Shown piece after piece: positions 1-10,506 of a stretch of DNA of 25,086 nucleotides. Where the stretch lies: contig DASXRQ010000235.1 in assembly GCA_036506495.1 (NCBI GenBank), forward strand, positions 1 through 25,086, read 5' to 3'. Each line of letters begins with the position of its first letter. The first letter of the stretch is position 1. Position numbers and translations under genes: made by a program. Source of the DNA: DASXRC01 sp036506495 (GTDB taxonomy: Bacteria > Actinomycetota > Actinomycetes > Mycobacteriales > Micromonosporaceae). Under the pieces are notes generated by a model. That model saw nothing but the letters and a program-made list of their open reading frames with translations. It had not been told where the DNA came from and made no database searches.

Positions 1-1680
1 ACAATGCGGGGCGGCAAGTTTCTCAACAACTTCCGCATGGCCGAGCTGCACGCCAAGGAGTCGCCGGACCGGATCTGGGAGTTGGAGACGTACGGCGCGC
101 TCTTCGACCGGACGAGGGACGGCAAGATCTCGCAGCGGAACTTCGGCGGCCATGAGTACCCGCGACTGGCGCACGTCGGCGACCGCACCGGCCTGGAGCT
201 GATCCGCACTCTGCAGCAGAAGATCGTCTCGCTGCAGCAGGAGGACAAGCGCACGCACGGCGACTACGACGCCCGGATCAAGGTCTTCGGGGAGACGACG
301 ATCACCGAGCTGATGCTGGACGACACCGGGGACACCCCGCGCATCGCCGGCGCGTTCGGCTACTTCCGCGAGTCCGGCCAGTTCGTGGTGTTCGAGGCCC
401 CCGCGATAGTGCTGGCCACGGGCGGCGTCGGCAAGTCGTACAAGGTCACGTCGAACTCCTGGGAGTACACCGGCGACGGCCACGCGCTGGCCCTGCGCGC
501 CAGCGGAACCCTGATCAACATGGAGTTCCTACAGTTTCACCCGACGGGCATGGTCTGGCCGCCCTCGGTCAAGGGCATCCTCGTCACCGAGTCGGTCCGC
601 GGCGACGGCGGCGTGCTGCGCAACGCCGATGGCAAGCGGTTCATGTTCGACTATGTCCCCGACGTCTTCCGCAAGCAGTACGCGGAGACCGAGGAGGAGG
701 CCGATCGCTGGTACACGGACCCCGACAACAACCGGCGCCCGCCGGAGCTGCTGCCCCGGGACGAGGTCGCGCGAGCGATCAACACCGAGGTCAAGGAGGG
801 CCGGGGTACGCCCGCGGGCGGTGTCTTCCTCGACGTCTCCACGCGGCTGGCCGCGGACGTGATCCGCAAGAAGCTGCCGTCGATGTACCACCAGTTCCGG
901 GAGCTTGCCGACGTCGACATCACCAAGCAGCCGATGGAGGTCGGCCCCACGTGCCACTACGTGATGGGCGGCGTCGAGGTCGACCCGGACACGGCCGGCA
1001 CGGCGGTGACCGGGCTGTACGCCGCCGGCGAGGTGTCCGGCGGCATGCACGGCTCGAACCGGCTCGGCGGCAACTCGCTGTCCGACCTGCTCGTCTTCGG
1101 CAAGCGCGCGGGCGAGCACGCCGCCGCGTACGCCGACGGCGTGCCCACCCGGCCGCGGGTCGCCGAGGCCGATGTCGAGGTCGCGGTGGACACCGCGCTG
1201 GCCCCCCTGTCCCGCGACGGTGGCGAGAACCCGTACGTCCTCCATCAGGAGCTTCAGGAGGTCATGGGCAGCCTCGTCGGCATCATCCGGCGCCGCGGCG
1301 AGCTGGAGGAGTCGCTGACCCGGCTGGCCGAGCTCAAGGAGCGGGTTGCCAAGGTGGGCGCCACCGGCGGCCGGCGCTACAACCCGGGCTGGCACCTCGC
1401 CCTGGACCTGCGCAACATGCTGCTCGTCTCGGAGTGCACGGCCCGGGCGGCGTTGGAGCGGGAGGAGTCGCGTGGGGGGCACACCCGCGAGGACTTCCCG
1501 GCCATGGACCCGAAGTGGCGGCAGGTCAACCTGGTCTGCTCGCTCCACGGCGACGAGGTGCAGCTGGTGCACAAGCCGCTGCCGACCATGCGGCGGGAGT
1601 TGCTCGAGCTCTTCGACCGCGCCGAGTTGGGCAAGTACATGACCCAGGAAGAGCTGTCCGAATTGGAGGCCGGCAACTGA
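1..1680 (+). CDS. sdhA: Succinate dehydrogenase/fumarate reductase flavoprotein subunit, 5'-truncated by window edge
   Basis: Catalytic flavoprotein of complex II, oxidising succinate to fumarate at the inner face of the membrane. The frame is open from base 1, and the N-terminal FAD-binding GxGxxG region and the flavinylated His are missing, so the gene begins upstream of the window; the ATG at base 4 is internal. About 560 codons remain of a family length near 640. Family signatures are present: FQFHPTG-like FLQFHPTG (codons around 530-549), the active-site Arg in RGDGG (598-612), HYVMGG (955-972) and HGSNRLGGNS (1048-1077), which bind substrate and FAD. The stop TGA (1678-1680) shares its last A with the ATG of sdhB, so translation is probably coupled. 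A membrane anchor gene (sdhC) would be expected upstream, outside the window. Identification is firm; the choice between SDH and fumarate reductase direction rests on aerobic actinobacterial context. Confidence 0.93.
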   Translation, partial: TMRGGKFLNNFRMAELHAKESPDRIWELETYGALFDRTRDGKISQRNFGGHEYPRLAHVGDRTGLELIRTLQQKIVSLQQEDKRTHGDYDARIKVFGETTITELMLDDTGDTPRIAGAFGYFRESGQFVVFEAPAIVLATGGVGKSYKVTSNSWEYTGDGHALALRASGTLINMEFLQFHPTGMVWPPSVKGILVTESVRGDGGVLRNADGKRFMFDYVPDVFRKQYAETEEEADRWYTDPDNNRRPPELLPRDEVARAINTEVKEGRGTPAGGVFLDVSTRLAADVIRKKLPSMYHQFRELADVDITKQPMEVGPTCHYVMGGVEVDPDTAGTAVTGLYAAGEVSGGMHGSNRLGGNSLSDLLVFGKRAGEHAAAYADGVPTRPRVAEADVEVAVDTALAPLSRDGGENPYVLHQELQEVMGSLVGIIRRRGELEESLTRLAELKERVAKVGATGGRRYNPGWHLALDLRNMLLVSECTARAALEREESRGGHTREDFPAMDPKWRQVNLVCSLHGDEVQLVHKPLPTMRRELLELFDRAELGKYMTQEELSELEAGN

Positions 1681-2690
1681 TGGGCACCAAGCGTCAATTC
1701 AAGGTCTGGCGTGGTGACTCGTCCGGCGGCCAGCTCGAGGACTTCCGGGTCGAGGTCAACGACGGCGAGGTCGTCCTCGACGTCATCCACCGGCTGCAGG
1801 CGACGCAGGCCCCGGACCTCGCCTGCCGGTGGAACTGCAAGGCAGGCAAGTGCGGCTCCTGCTCGATGGAGATCAATGGCTTGCCGCGGCTCGGCTGCAT
1901 GACGCGGATGTCCACCTTCACCGACGACGAGACGGTCACGATCGCTCCGCTGCGCGCGTTTCCAGTGATCCGCGACCTGGTCACGGACGTCTCGTACAAC
2001 TACGAGAAGGCGAGGGAGACGCCGGCGTTCGCGCCGCCGCCGAACCTGGCTCCCGGCGAGTACCGGATGCGGCAGGTCGACGTCGAGCGCTCGCAGGAGT
2101 TCCGCAAGTGCATCGAGTGCTTTCTCTGCCAGAACACCTGCCACGTGGTCCGCGACCACGAAGAGAACACGGCGGCGTTCTCCGGGCCGCGTTACTTCAT
2201 CCGCGCGGCGGAGCTGGACATGCACCCGCTCGACGCGAAGGATGACCGCAAGGAGTTCGCACAGGCGTCGATGGGTCTCGGCTACTGCAACATCACCAAA
2301 TGCTGCACCGAGGTCTGCCCCGAACACATCAAGATCACCGACAACGGCATCATCCCGATGAAGGAGCGCGTCGTGGATCGGCGCTACGACCCGGTGACCT
2401 GGCTCGGTCGCAAGATCTTCCGGCGCGACCAGCTGGAGCCCGGGGTCGCCGACGCGACGCCCCTCGTCGGCAGCGTCACGGCGGCGCACGGCGCCACCGA
2501 GCCCGGCGCCGTGAACTGGCACCGGCAGCTCCTACCGGCACGGCCGGCGCAGGTCGGCGCCGACGGCAAGATGCCATTGACCGAGTTCACGTTCGACCGG
2601 GCCGGCGCCGCCTCCCCGTTCGGCGACGACCTCACGTTCCCGTTGCCGGCGGACGACCTGAACTACCACCACGAGCCGGAAGACGACTGA
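1680..2690 (+). CDS. sdhB: Succinate dehydrogenase/fumarate reductase iron-sulfur subunit
   Basis: Electron-transfer subunit passing electrons from SdhA flavin to quinone. It has 336 residues. The N-terminal ferredoxin-like domain has a [2Fe-2S] set at C49, C53, C58, C61 and C73 (CRWNCKAGKCGSC). The C-terminal domain has CIECFLCQNTC (C144, C147, C150, C154) and CNITKCCTEVC (C203, C208/C209, C213) for the [4Fe-4S] and [3Fe-4S] clusters. The ATG at 1680 overlaps the sdhA stop by one base, which fixes the start and implies an operon. The protein continues about 85-90 residues beyond the usual end of the family (about 250 residues). That tail is acidic, Pro-rich and without cysteines, and its function is unknown. 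The codon use is like that of sdhA, so the tail is not an obvious sequencing frameshift. Confidence 0.94.
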   Translation: MGTKRQFKVWRGDSSGGQLEDFRVEVNDGEVVLDVIHRLQATQAPDLACRWNCKAGKCGSCSMEINGLPRLGCMTRMSTFTDDETVTIAPLRAFPVIRDLVTDVSYNYEKARETPAFAPPPNLAPGEYRMRQVDVERSQEFRKCIECFLCQNTCHVVRDHEENTAAFSGPRYFIRAAELDMHPLDAKDDRKEFAQASMGLGYCNITKCCTEVCPEHIKITDNGIIPMKERVVDRRYDPVTWLGRKIFRRDQLEPGVADATPLVGSVTAAHGATEPGAVNWHRQLLPARPAQVGADGKMPLTEFTFDRAGAASPFGDDLTFPLPADDLNYHHEPEDD

Positions 2691-2702
2691 CGGCCCGCCC
2701 CT

Positions 2703-2771
2703 CTCGTCGATCATGGACTCGTTGTCGCGGTTCGATCTCGGATGCACGACGACACGGCCATGATCGACGAG
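2703..2771. repeat. Intergenic inverted repeat, REP-like, between convergent genes
   Basis: A perfect 14-bp inverted repeat, CTCGTCGATCATGG at 2703-2716 and its complement at 2758-2771, is separated by 41 bp. It fills the gap between the convergent sdhB and NUDIX genes, so it could act as a two-way transcription end. Similar palindromes built around TCGATCATGGA are, from memory, scattered between genes in Micromonosporaceae; that is recall, not a search result. No poly-T tract follows, so a classical intrinsic terminator is not proven. Confidence 0.6.
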
Positions 2772-2813
2772 GAAGCGCTTGATCGGCGACGTGCGGCCTA
2801 AGCCAACGGCGCG

Positions 2814-3212
2814 TCACGCCCCGGCGCTCAGCCCGGCGAGGACCGACCGCAGGGCGGCCACGATCGGGGCGTCGGCGGGCAGCCAGTCCACGCTGTCGAG
2901 CTCGTCGGGGGCGAGCCACCGCAGCTGTGCGTGCTCGAGCGGCCGCGGCTCGTCGCCGTCGACCAGGGTCGCGAGGTAGACCTTCAGCACGGCGCGCCCG
3001 TGCCCCAGGCGCACGTCGCTGCCGACGCGGGCTCCGATTTCCACGCGTACGCCCAGTTCTTCATCGCATTCGCGGACCAGCGCGTCGACCTCGGTCTCGC
3101 CGGGCTCGACCTTGCCACCGGCGAACTCCCAGCGGCCGGCGACCTCGGGCGGATCCGACCTTTCACAGGCGAGTACGCGGCAACCGGAAATGATCGCTGC
3201 GCCGACGATCAC
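2814..3212 (-). CDS. NUDIX hydrolase, MutT/8-oxo-dGTP diphosphatase type
   Basis: Predicted cytoplasmic NTP pyrophosphohydrolase that cleans the nucleotide pool or a related nucleoside diphosphate derivative. The complete Nudix box G-x5-E-x7-R-E-x2-E-E-x-G is present (GKVEPGE...RECDEELGV), with the Mg-binding REx2EE core, preceded by the typical GRWEFAGG strand. The body starts VIVGAAII, as MutT proteins usually start, so I place the start at the GTG at 3212 (132 aa). In-frame GTG at 3251 or TTG at 3260 (148 aa) are alternatives; none has a convincing ribosome site. It converges on sdhB and diverges from the pterin-dehydratase-like gene. Substrate cannot be told from sequence; MutT is the closest guess from length and motif spacing. 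Confidence 0.88.
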   Translation of the reverse strand: MIVGAAIISGCRVLACERSDPPEVAGRWEFAGGKVEPGETEVDALVRECDEELGVRVEIGARVGSDVRLGHGRAVLKVYLATLVDGDEPRPLEHAQLRWLAPDELDSVDWLPADAPIVAALRSVLAGLSAGA

Positions 3213-3433
3213 GCGTAGCCGTCCGTGAATTTTGGCCCGTTCGGAGTGCACGGCGGTCAAGCGTGCCAGATCAATCGGAGTTTCGGGTGCCGTCTGTGCC
3301 CCCTAGGGCAGGAGAAGCGGGAAATGTGGCCGTGGACACACCAGCCGCACGGCGGGCAGACTGAGGGCACCAATCGTGACGATGTGGCGACGATTTGGCC
3401 ACAAGCCGGCAACGACGCCAGGGAGGTGTGGCG

Positions 3434-3742
3434 ATGCGTGCTCTCTGGAACGGACAGAATCGCGACTACCTCAGTGACGCACTCGCTCTCCTGACCGGAT
3501 GGACCCGCGAGGGTCGAGATCTGCAACGCGTGCTGCGGCTGGACGACGCCCAGCACGCCGCACTCGCCGAGCGCATCCAGGTGGTCGCGGACGCGCTTCA
3601 GGTGCGGCCGGACGTCCGGCGACTCGACGGGCATACGCAGATCCGGCTCGGCGGCTCGGAAGCGGGTGGCCCGACCGCCGGCGAGGTCACGTTCGCGGCC
3701 CGGATCGAAGACGCGTACCGCGCGATCACCCGCGCCGCATAG
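3434..3742 (+). CDS. Pterin-4a-carbinolamine dehydratase-like protein, catalytic histidines missing
   Basis: 102-residue protein with the overall pattern of the PCD/DCoH fold: a basic-hydrophobic N-terminal strand pair, a long helix (AQHAALAERIQVVADAL), a loop-strand segment, then GGPTAGEVTFAARIEDAYRAI matching the conserved C-terminal helix. Active PCDs carry a His-His-Pro in the loop and a third His on the following strand. Here the aligned residues are V57-R58-P59 and, on the strand, Gly/Ser/Glu, so dehydratase activity is doubtful. The ATG at 3434 follows GGGAGG at 3421-3426, a strong ribosome site, and is preferred to the earlier in-frame start at 3395. It stands alone, with no pterin-dependent hydroxylase next to it. 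The family assignment is from pattern memory and moderately sure. Confidence 0.68.
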   Translation: MRALWNGQNRDYLSDALALLTGWTREGRDLQRVLRLDDAQHAALAERIQVVADALQVRPDVRRLDGHTQIRLGGSEAGGPTAGEVTFAARIEDAYRAITRAA

Positions 3743-3752
3743 CCGCGGCGCG
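3731..3752 (+). terminator. Stem-loop over the stop codon of the pterin-dehydratase-like gene
   Basis: CGCGCCG (3731-3737) pairs with CGGCGCG (3746-3752) across an 8-nt loop that includes the TAG stop (3740-3742). It is GC-rich and correctly placed to end transcription before the gamma-glutamyltransferase gene, but no T-run follows. Confidence 0.35.
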
Positions 3753-3823
3753 TCTCGCGCCCCGACTTGCGGGCCGAACCTCTCCGCGATAGGCAGAGTT
3801 CAATCGACGCTCGGGGAGGAATC

Positions 3824-5626
<1,803 letters not shown>

Positions 5627-5639
5627 GAGGGGCATCACG

Positions 5640-6104
5640 TCACGCCGCCTCGAGCGCCTCCCCAAACGCACGGAGCATCTTGTTGTGCCGGTTGGTTGCC
5701 AGGCCATGGCCGACTCCGAGCAGGACAGCCACGGGCCATTCCAGGAGTCCCACGACGGCCAGCACCGCAACTCCGCCGATGAAGACCATGTCCTCGGTGG
5801 GAGGAAGGTGGAGTTCGCCGAGAATCGGAACCCGCATCTCGAGACTGTTCCGGCGTACCGCCTGCTCGGCGGCGACGAGCGCGTGCACGACCGGCCGCCC
5901 AGAGCGCGCATTGTCGGTCGAGGCCGTGCTGGTCCGGCCGCGGGTCCGGACGGTGGGCCCGGCCGCCTGTGCGGTGGACCGGGCGGCGGGCGCAGCCTTG
6001 CGACCGGCACGGGCGACAGGCGGTGTCTTTCCCCGCCCCGGCCTGGTCGCCGTCGTGGTGCGCGCGCCGGTCCGTGTTTCAGTCCTGGCTGCCACAATCT
6101 TCAC
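5640..6104 (-). CDS. Small basic-tail membrane-hairpin protein B, downstream partner of the P-type ATPase
   Basis: 154-residue protein of unknown function. Residues 1-75 are Arg, Ala, Thr and Pro rich, low in complexity and probably disordered, somewhat like histone-like tails but with Arg in place of Lys. The C-terminal part has a LPPTEDMVFIGG entry and one hydrophobic hairpin ending in GLLEWPVAVLLGVGHGLA. The start is the GTG at 6104, which overlaps the ATPase stop in a GTGA junction, with AGAGG just upstream; translation is therefore probably coupled. A longer upstream reading to 6248 runs inside the ATPase gene and is rejected. Its C-terminus aligns with the protein encoded upstream of the ATPase (10507-10983), sharing LPP, GG and LEWPVA, so the two are paralogues bracketing the pump. 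A role as accessory or regulatory subunits is inference. Confidence 0.72.
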   Translation of the reverse strand: MKIVAARTETRTGARTTTATRPGRGKTPPVARAGRKAAPAARSTAQAAGPTVRTRGRTSTASTDNARSGRPVVHALVAAEQAVRRNSLEMRVPILGELHLPPTEDMVFIGGVAVLAVVGLLEWPVAVLLGVGHGLATNRHNKMLRAFGEALEAA

Positions 6105-9100
6105 CCCTCTGCGCCTTCGTTTCCGGTTGGGTGGCTCGGGCCCGCAGCGAGCAGGCGCTCCACGGCCTGGGTGAGGCCCGGCAACCGCCCCGCGGGAGCT
6201 GCCCCCACGACCACCGCGACGACGGCCGCGCCAAACACGGTGCCCCAACCGACCGGGCCGAGCGGGCGTGAGCCGAAGAAGTGACTCACGCCGGGCGTCT
6301 GAACCGTGGCCACGAGCGCCGCCGCGGAGAGTCCCACGGCGCCGAGTACGGCGGGATCACCACGCCCCGCCACCGCGGTCTGCGCCAGCTGCGAAGCGAC
6401 CAACGAGGCGACCGCCACACTGCTGGCACGACCTGCGGTGCCGGTTAGCCGGGCCGCCAGCCAGCCAGCGGTGGTGCCGAGGGCGGTCGCGACCGCGCGC
6501 TGCGCCACGTGGTGTGTCAGCGCGGTTCCCAGCGAAGACTCGGGGCCTTCGCGGGCGAGCGCCTCGAGGCTCACGCCGCGCGGCGCCCGCGATGCCACGG
6601 CAAGCGCTGGCAACAGGTCGGTCATCAAGTTGACGAAGAGAATCTGGCGGGCGTTGAGAGGCGGACTGGGCGAGATCGCCGAGCTACCCACGGCGAAGAG
6701 AATCTCGCCCAGGTTGCCCCCGAGGAGAAGCGCCACAGCATCGCGAACCGACGCCCACATCGCCCTGCCGGCAATGATGCCATCGGCGATCGTCTCGATC
6801 CGGCCGTCCACCACGATCATGTCGGCCGCCTGGCGCGCGGCGTCAGTGCCCTGGTCGCCGAGGGCGATCCCGACGTCGGCCAGCCGGATGGCGGGCGCGT
6901 CGTTGGCGCCATCGCCGGTCACGGCCACCACGTGGCCCGCGCGTCGCAGCGAGCGCACCACCGCCACCTTGTGCGACGGACTGACCCGCGCGAACACGGC
7001 CGCCTTGGATACGAGTGCATCCACGGCTGATTCATCGGTGTCGTCAAGCTCGGGTCCGGTGACGACCCCACCACCGTCGAGAAGGTCGAGCTCAGCCCCG
7101 ATTGCCGCGGCGGTGCTCGGATGATCGCCCGTGAGCATCACGACCTTGACGCCGGCACGGCGCAGTCGCCGCACAGCCTCCGCCGCGGTGGGGCGCGTCG
7201 TGTCCGCGAGACCGAGCAGTCCGCACAGATTCAGTTGCTCCACCCGCTCGTCGTCGAGGTGCCGGCGCTGCGACACGGTTCGCTCGCCGATCGCCAACAC
7301 CCGCAATCCGCGCTGCGCAAGTCGATCAACCTCGGCGTGGACTTCGCGCCGGTCCTGTTCAGTGAGCGGTCGAGTACGGCCGTTGCGGGTCCAGGTGACG
7401 CACCGAGGAAGCACAATCTCTGGGGCGCCCTTGACGCTGATCGCGTAACCGGAGTCCATCTCGCCAAGCACCGCGTGGAAACCACGTTCGGGCTCGAACG
7501 GCAGCTCCCGAATCGCACGCCAGCCCGGCGCCCCGTCCGTGATCTCGACGCCGGTATCGGCGGCGCCCATGATGATCGCCCGATCCGTTGGGTGCGCGAG
7601 GGTCCCGTCGCCGTTTGGTGCCGGGCTCGCCCGCATCGCGGCCGCAATGACGCGCCGATACTGGGGCCCGGCGCCTCCTACGTCGCGATGGCTGCGTCCG
7701 TTGGAGATGGCGCGCACCCGGATGCGCCCCTCAGTCAGGGTGCCGGTCTTGTCGAAACAGACGACGTCCACGCGCCCGGCCGCTTCCAACGCTCGAGGCT
7801 TGCGGACGAGGATGTTATGCCGGGTCAATCGCTTGCTGGTGCTCAGCTCGGCGGCGGTGGCGACGAACGGTAGCCCCTCCGGTATGGCGGCCACCGCGAG
7901 GGCGACCGACGAGGTGACCGACTCCGCGAGGCGACCGCGAACGAGACCCCCGAGGAGCACCGTGGCTGCGGCCGCTGCCGAGACCGGGACGGATGCTTGG
8001 GTCATCGCGCGCAGCCGCGCTTGGACACCGCCCGTCGGCGCATCGTCGACCGTCATCCCCGCGCTGCGTCCGGCCTCGGTAGCCCGACCGGTCGCGACCA
8101 CGATAGCGGTCGCGGCACCGGCCACGACCGTCGTGCCCGCGTACACCATCGATGTGCGGTCGGCGACCGCGGCGGCGAGCGTAGCTGCCGCGTCCTTCAC
8201 GACGGGCAGTGACTCACCGGTGAGCGTGGATTCGTCGACCTCCAGCCGGTTGCAGGTAAGCAGACGGCAGTCCGCCGGCACGGCATCGCCCGCGTCCAGT
8301 GAGAGCACGTCGCCGGGGACGAGCTCCGCGGCCGATGTGACCCGCTCCTCGCCGTTCCGGTGCAGGCGAACACGAAGATCCGCGGCTGTCTGCAGTCGGC
8401 GCATCGCCCGTCGGGCGGTCATCCCCTGCGTTGCGGACAGCAACGCGCTGCCCAGAATGACCGCCAGAACGAGAATCGCGTCGGTGGTCGATCCGGTTGC
8501 GGCCGAGATGCCGGCGCCTGCGGCGAGCGGTGCGGTAAGCGGGGTGTCCAATTCGGACAGGGTCGCTGCGAGTATTCCTTGGTCAATGCCTTCCTCGGGG
8601 CTGTCCGACGCGCCCCGGCGCTGCAGCGCCCCTTCGTCCGACAGCCCGGCTGGCGAGGCTTCGAGCAGGCGCAGAACCTCACCGATTGACAACGCGTGCC
8701 ACGGCACAAGTCCTTCGGGCACGGGTAGCGAACGCCGAGCGAGCGCGCGAGCCGACCAGACACCCGACATGAGGCTCACCATCGCCGCGGCGGCGCTGGC
8801 CGTCAGCGCTCGTCGCCCGGCCCTGGGGCCACTGTCGGTCAAGGCGAGGAGCGCACCGGCGACGGAACCAAGGACGGCCAGGCGCGCGCTACGCCCGCTC
8901 ACCCCCTTGGCGAGGCTCGCTGCCTCAAGAACGAGCCATGCCGATTCCAGGCCGGGTCCCGCCAGCAAGTGGGCGCCCCACGGCGGTCTACGTTCGCCTG
9001 TCGTAAGAATCCCGATGCCGCAATCGGCCTGCGCAAGGGCCACGTCATTGCGCGCCGCCACCAGGGCGACGCCGCCGCCATGACCCTGTAGCTCACGAAC

Positions 9101-10480
9101 CGAATCGGCCAACCGGGAGCCGCCCGCGACTCGGCCGTCGGCACGTACCCGCTTGGCGACATCTGCGGACGCTCCGGCGAGGAGAACCCGACCAACCCGG
9201 CGGGCGACGGCGACGAGCGCGGTGCCGAGGGGATCGAGCTCCGTTTCGACACGCACCAGCGCTACCCGCTGGCTGCCCCGGCTCAGCGAAAGGGTTTCGC
9301 CCCGCGTCGATCCATCCCCGCCCAAGGTCCCCTTGCGCTCCTGCGACACCGAGCTGTCGGCCTGAGACGCCGCGGTCAAAGCCCAGCCGCCCCGAGTGAC
9401 GCGAGGAGCCGGCCGGCCCGCGCGCACGGACACGTCCGCGAGCAAGCGAGCGGCCCGGCTACGCGCCTCCTCGGCGGTGCCCTGGACAGCTACCACATCA
9501 ACGATCACGATCCGGCCGGTGAACAGGACAGTCGCGTCGATCACGACCGTCTGAATGCGATCCAGGCGACGCAACGCCGACGCGTCGCGCACCACGACGC
9601 CGCGGCCCGCGAGCAGCCGCCCGAGTCGACCCGCGTACGCCTGACGGCCTATGCGCGCGGCGCGCGGCGACCCCACCACCAGCGCCTGCGCCGCGCGGCG
9701 GCGCCCATCGGGCGACACGAGCAGCCCACCGGCCGCCAACAGAGCCACCAACCCGATCCGCCGCGCGTACCGCTCGATCGGCCCCTCACCGAGCGGTGCG
9801 GGCCTCGTTGCGACCGCCAGCCCGCGCACGCGGCTGGACTCGGCATCGCGATGCAATTCCCTCGCCCGCATCGCCCACGCCTCGCGGTTGGCCGATGCCT
9901 CGGACAATCGAATTGCCCGCAGGGCCGCGTCAGCCAAACAGGTGAGGCCGGTCTGCGAGGCGGCGGCGATGACCGACGACGCCAGCGCCGAGCCCAGGTC
10001 CGCACCGACGGGCCCGAACGCGCGGCGGAGACCCTTGCCCAGCCCCGGAATGAGGTCAATGGATGCGGGCAGCGCAGCCAACTCCGCGGGTACGCGCGGA
10101 AGCCGAGCGAAGCGACCAACCAGTGCCATCCCGGCACCGACCAGATCGGCGCCGAGCGCAACCCTATCCGCGATGAACGGGTCAACGTCTCGTAGCCAAC
10201 GCCGCGTTCGTCCGGTGGCCGGCGTGTCGACCGCGTCCACGGCACGGACGAGGGGCGTGAGCGCCGTACGTGATTCGTCGAACCGGACCACCAACTGCCC
10301 CAGCGCGCCGTTGTAGGCGGCCCACCGGACACCGTCGACCGACTCGACGGCCTCCTCCAGCAGCCTCACCTCGGCGGTCGCATCCTCCGCCGCGAAGGGA
10401 CCGATCTCGATATGGGCATATCCGTCGCGAGCCCACGCGCGGCGTGGACCGATCGCGAGCCTCGGTGCATGGGCTGCCAC
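6101..10480 (-). CDS. Giant CtpI-like P-type cation ATPase with a degenerate N-terminal ATPase half
   Basis: 1459-residue membrane pump. Residues 20-80 look like a heavy-metal-associated (HMA) fold without its CxxC. Residues 230-550 resemble a second, decayed P-type core: IDATVLFTG (around 315) where DKTGTLT belongs, then AARNDVALAQADCGIG (475-490) where GDGxNDAPAL belongs. Residues 600-1300 are a complete pump: actuator TGES (754-757), PEGLP in M4 (867-871), phosphorylation site DKTGTLT (D910), KGAP (about 1017), TGDH (about 1117), hinge GDGANDAP (1189-1196) and C-terminal QILFVNLMTDLLPAL. PEGLP and the last motif resemble P2-type (Ca/Mn) pumps rather than CPx metal pumps, as in mycobacterial CtpH/CtpI of similar size. 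The GTG start at 10480 follows an in-frame TAG. The ion is unknown. It is the middle gene of a three-gene minus-strand operon. Confidence 0.92.
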   Translation of the reverse strand: MAAHAPRLAIGPRRAWARDGYAHIEIGPFAAEDATAEVRLLEEAVESVDGVRWAAYNGALGQLVVRFDESRTALTPLVRAVDAVDTPATGRTRRWLRDVDPFIADRVALGADLVGAGMALVGRFARLPRVPAELAALPASIDLIPGLGKGLRRAFGPVGADLGSALASSVIAAASQTGLTCLADAALRAIRLSEASANREAWAMRARELHRDAESSRVRGLAVATRPAPLGEGPIERYARRIGLVALLAAGGLLVSPDGRRRAAQALVVGSPRAARIGRQAYAGRLGRLLAGRGVVVRDASALRRLDRIQTVVIDATVLFTGRIVIVDVVAVQGTAEEARSRAARLLADVSVRAGRPAPRVTRGGWALTAASQADSSVSQERKGTLGGDGSTRGETLSLSRGSQRVALVRVETELDPLGTALVAVARRVGRVLLAGASADVAKRVRADGRVAGGSRLADSVRELQGHGGGVALVAARNDVALAQADCGIGILTTGERRPPWGAHLLAGPGLESAWLVLEAASLAKGVSGRSARLAVLGSVAGALLALTDSGPRAGRRALTASAAAAMVSLMSGVWSARALARRSLPVPEGLVPWHALSIGEVLRLLEASPAGLSDEGALQRRGASDSPEEGIDQGILAATLSELDTPLTAPLAAGAGISAATGSTTDAILVLAVILGSALLSATQGMTARRAMRRLQTAADLRVRLHRNGEERVTSAAELVPGDVLSLDAGDAVPADCRLLTCNRLEVDESTLTGESLPVVKDAAATLAAAVADRTSMVYAGTTVVAGAATAIVVATGRATEAGRSAGMTVDDAPTGGVQARLRAMTQASVPVSAAAAATVLLGGLVRGRLAESVTSSVALAVAAIPEGLPFVATAAELSTSKRLTRHNILVRKPRALEAAGRVDVVCFDKTGTLTEGRIRVRAISNGRSHRDVGGAGPQYRRVIAAAMRASPAPNGDGTLAHPTDRAIIMGAADTGVEITDGAPGWRAIRELPFEPERGFHAVLGEMDSGYAISVKGAPEIVLPRCVTWTRNGRTRPLTEQDRREVHAEVDRLAQRGLRVLAIGERTVSQRRHLDDERVEQLNLCGLLGLADTTRPTAAEAVRRLRRAGVKVVMLTGDHPSTAAAIGAELDLLDGGGVVTGPELDDTDESAVDALVSKAAVFARVSPSHKVAVVRSLRRAGHVVAVTGDGANDAPAIRLADVGIALGDQGTDAARQAADMIVVDGRIETIADGIIAGRAMWASVRDAVALLLGGNLGEILFAVGSSAISPSPPLNARQILFVNLMTDLLPALAVASRAPRGVSLEALAREGPESSLGTALTHHVAQRAVATALGTTAGWLAARLTGTAGRASSVAVASLVASQLAQTAVAGRGDPAVLGAVGLSAAALVATVQTPGVSHFFGSRPLGPVGWGTVFGAAVVAVVVGAAPAGRLPGLTQAVERLLAAGPSHPTGNEGAEG

Positions 10481-10506
10481 GGCACCCGCACCCTAGGACT
10501 GGTCGG

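Noticed and set aside
529..2522. Long minus-strand open frames opposite sdhA and sdhB
   Set aside because: They mirror well-supported genes, give His/Arg/Gly-rich sequences without motifs, and arise from third-position GC bias.
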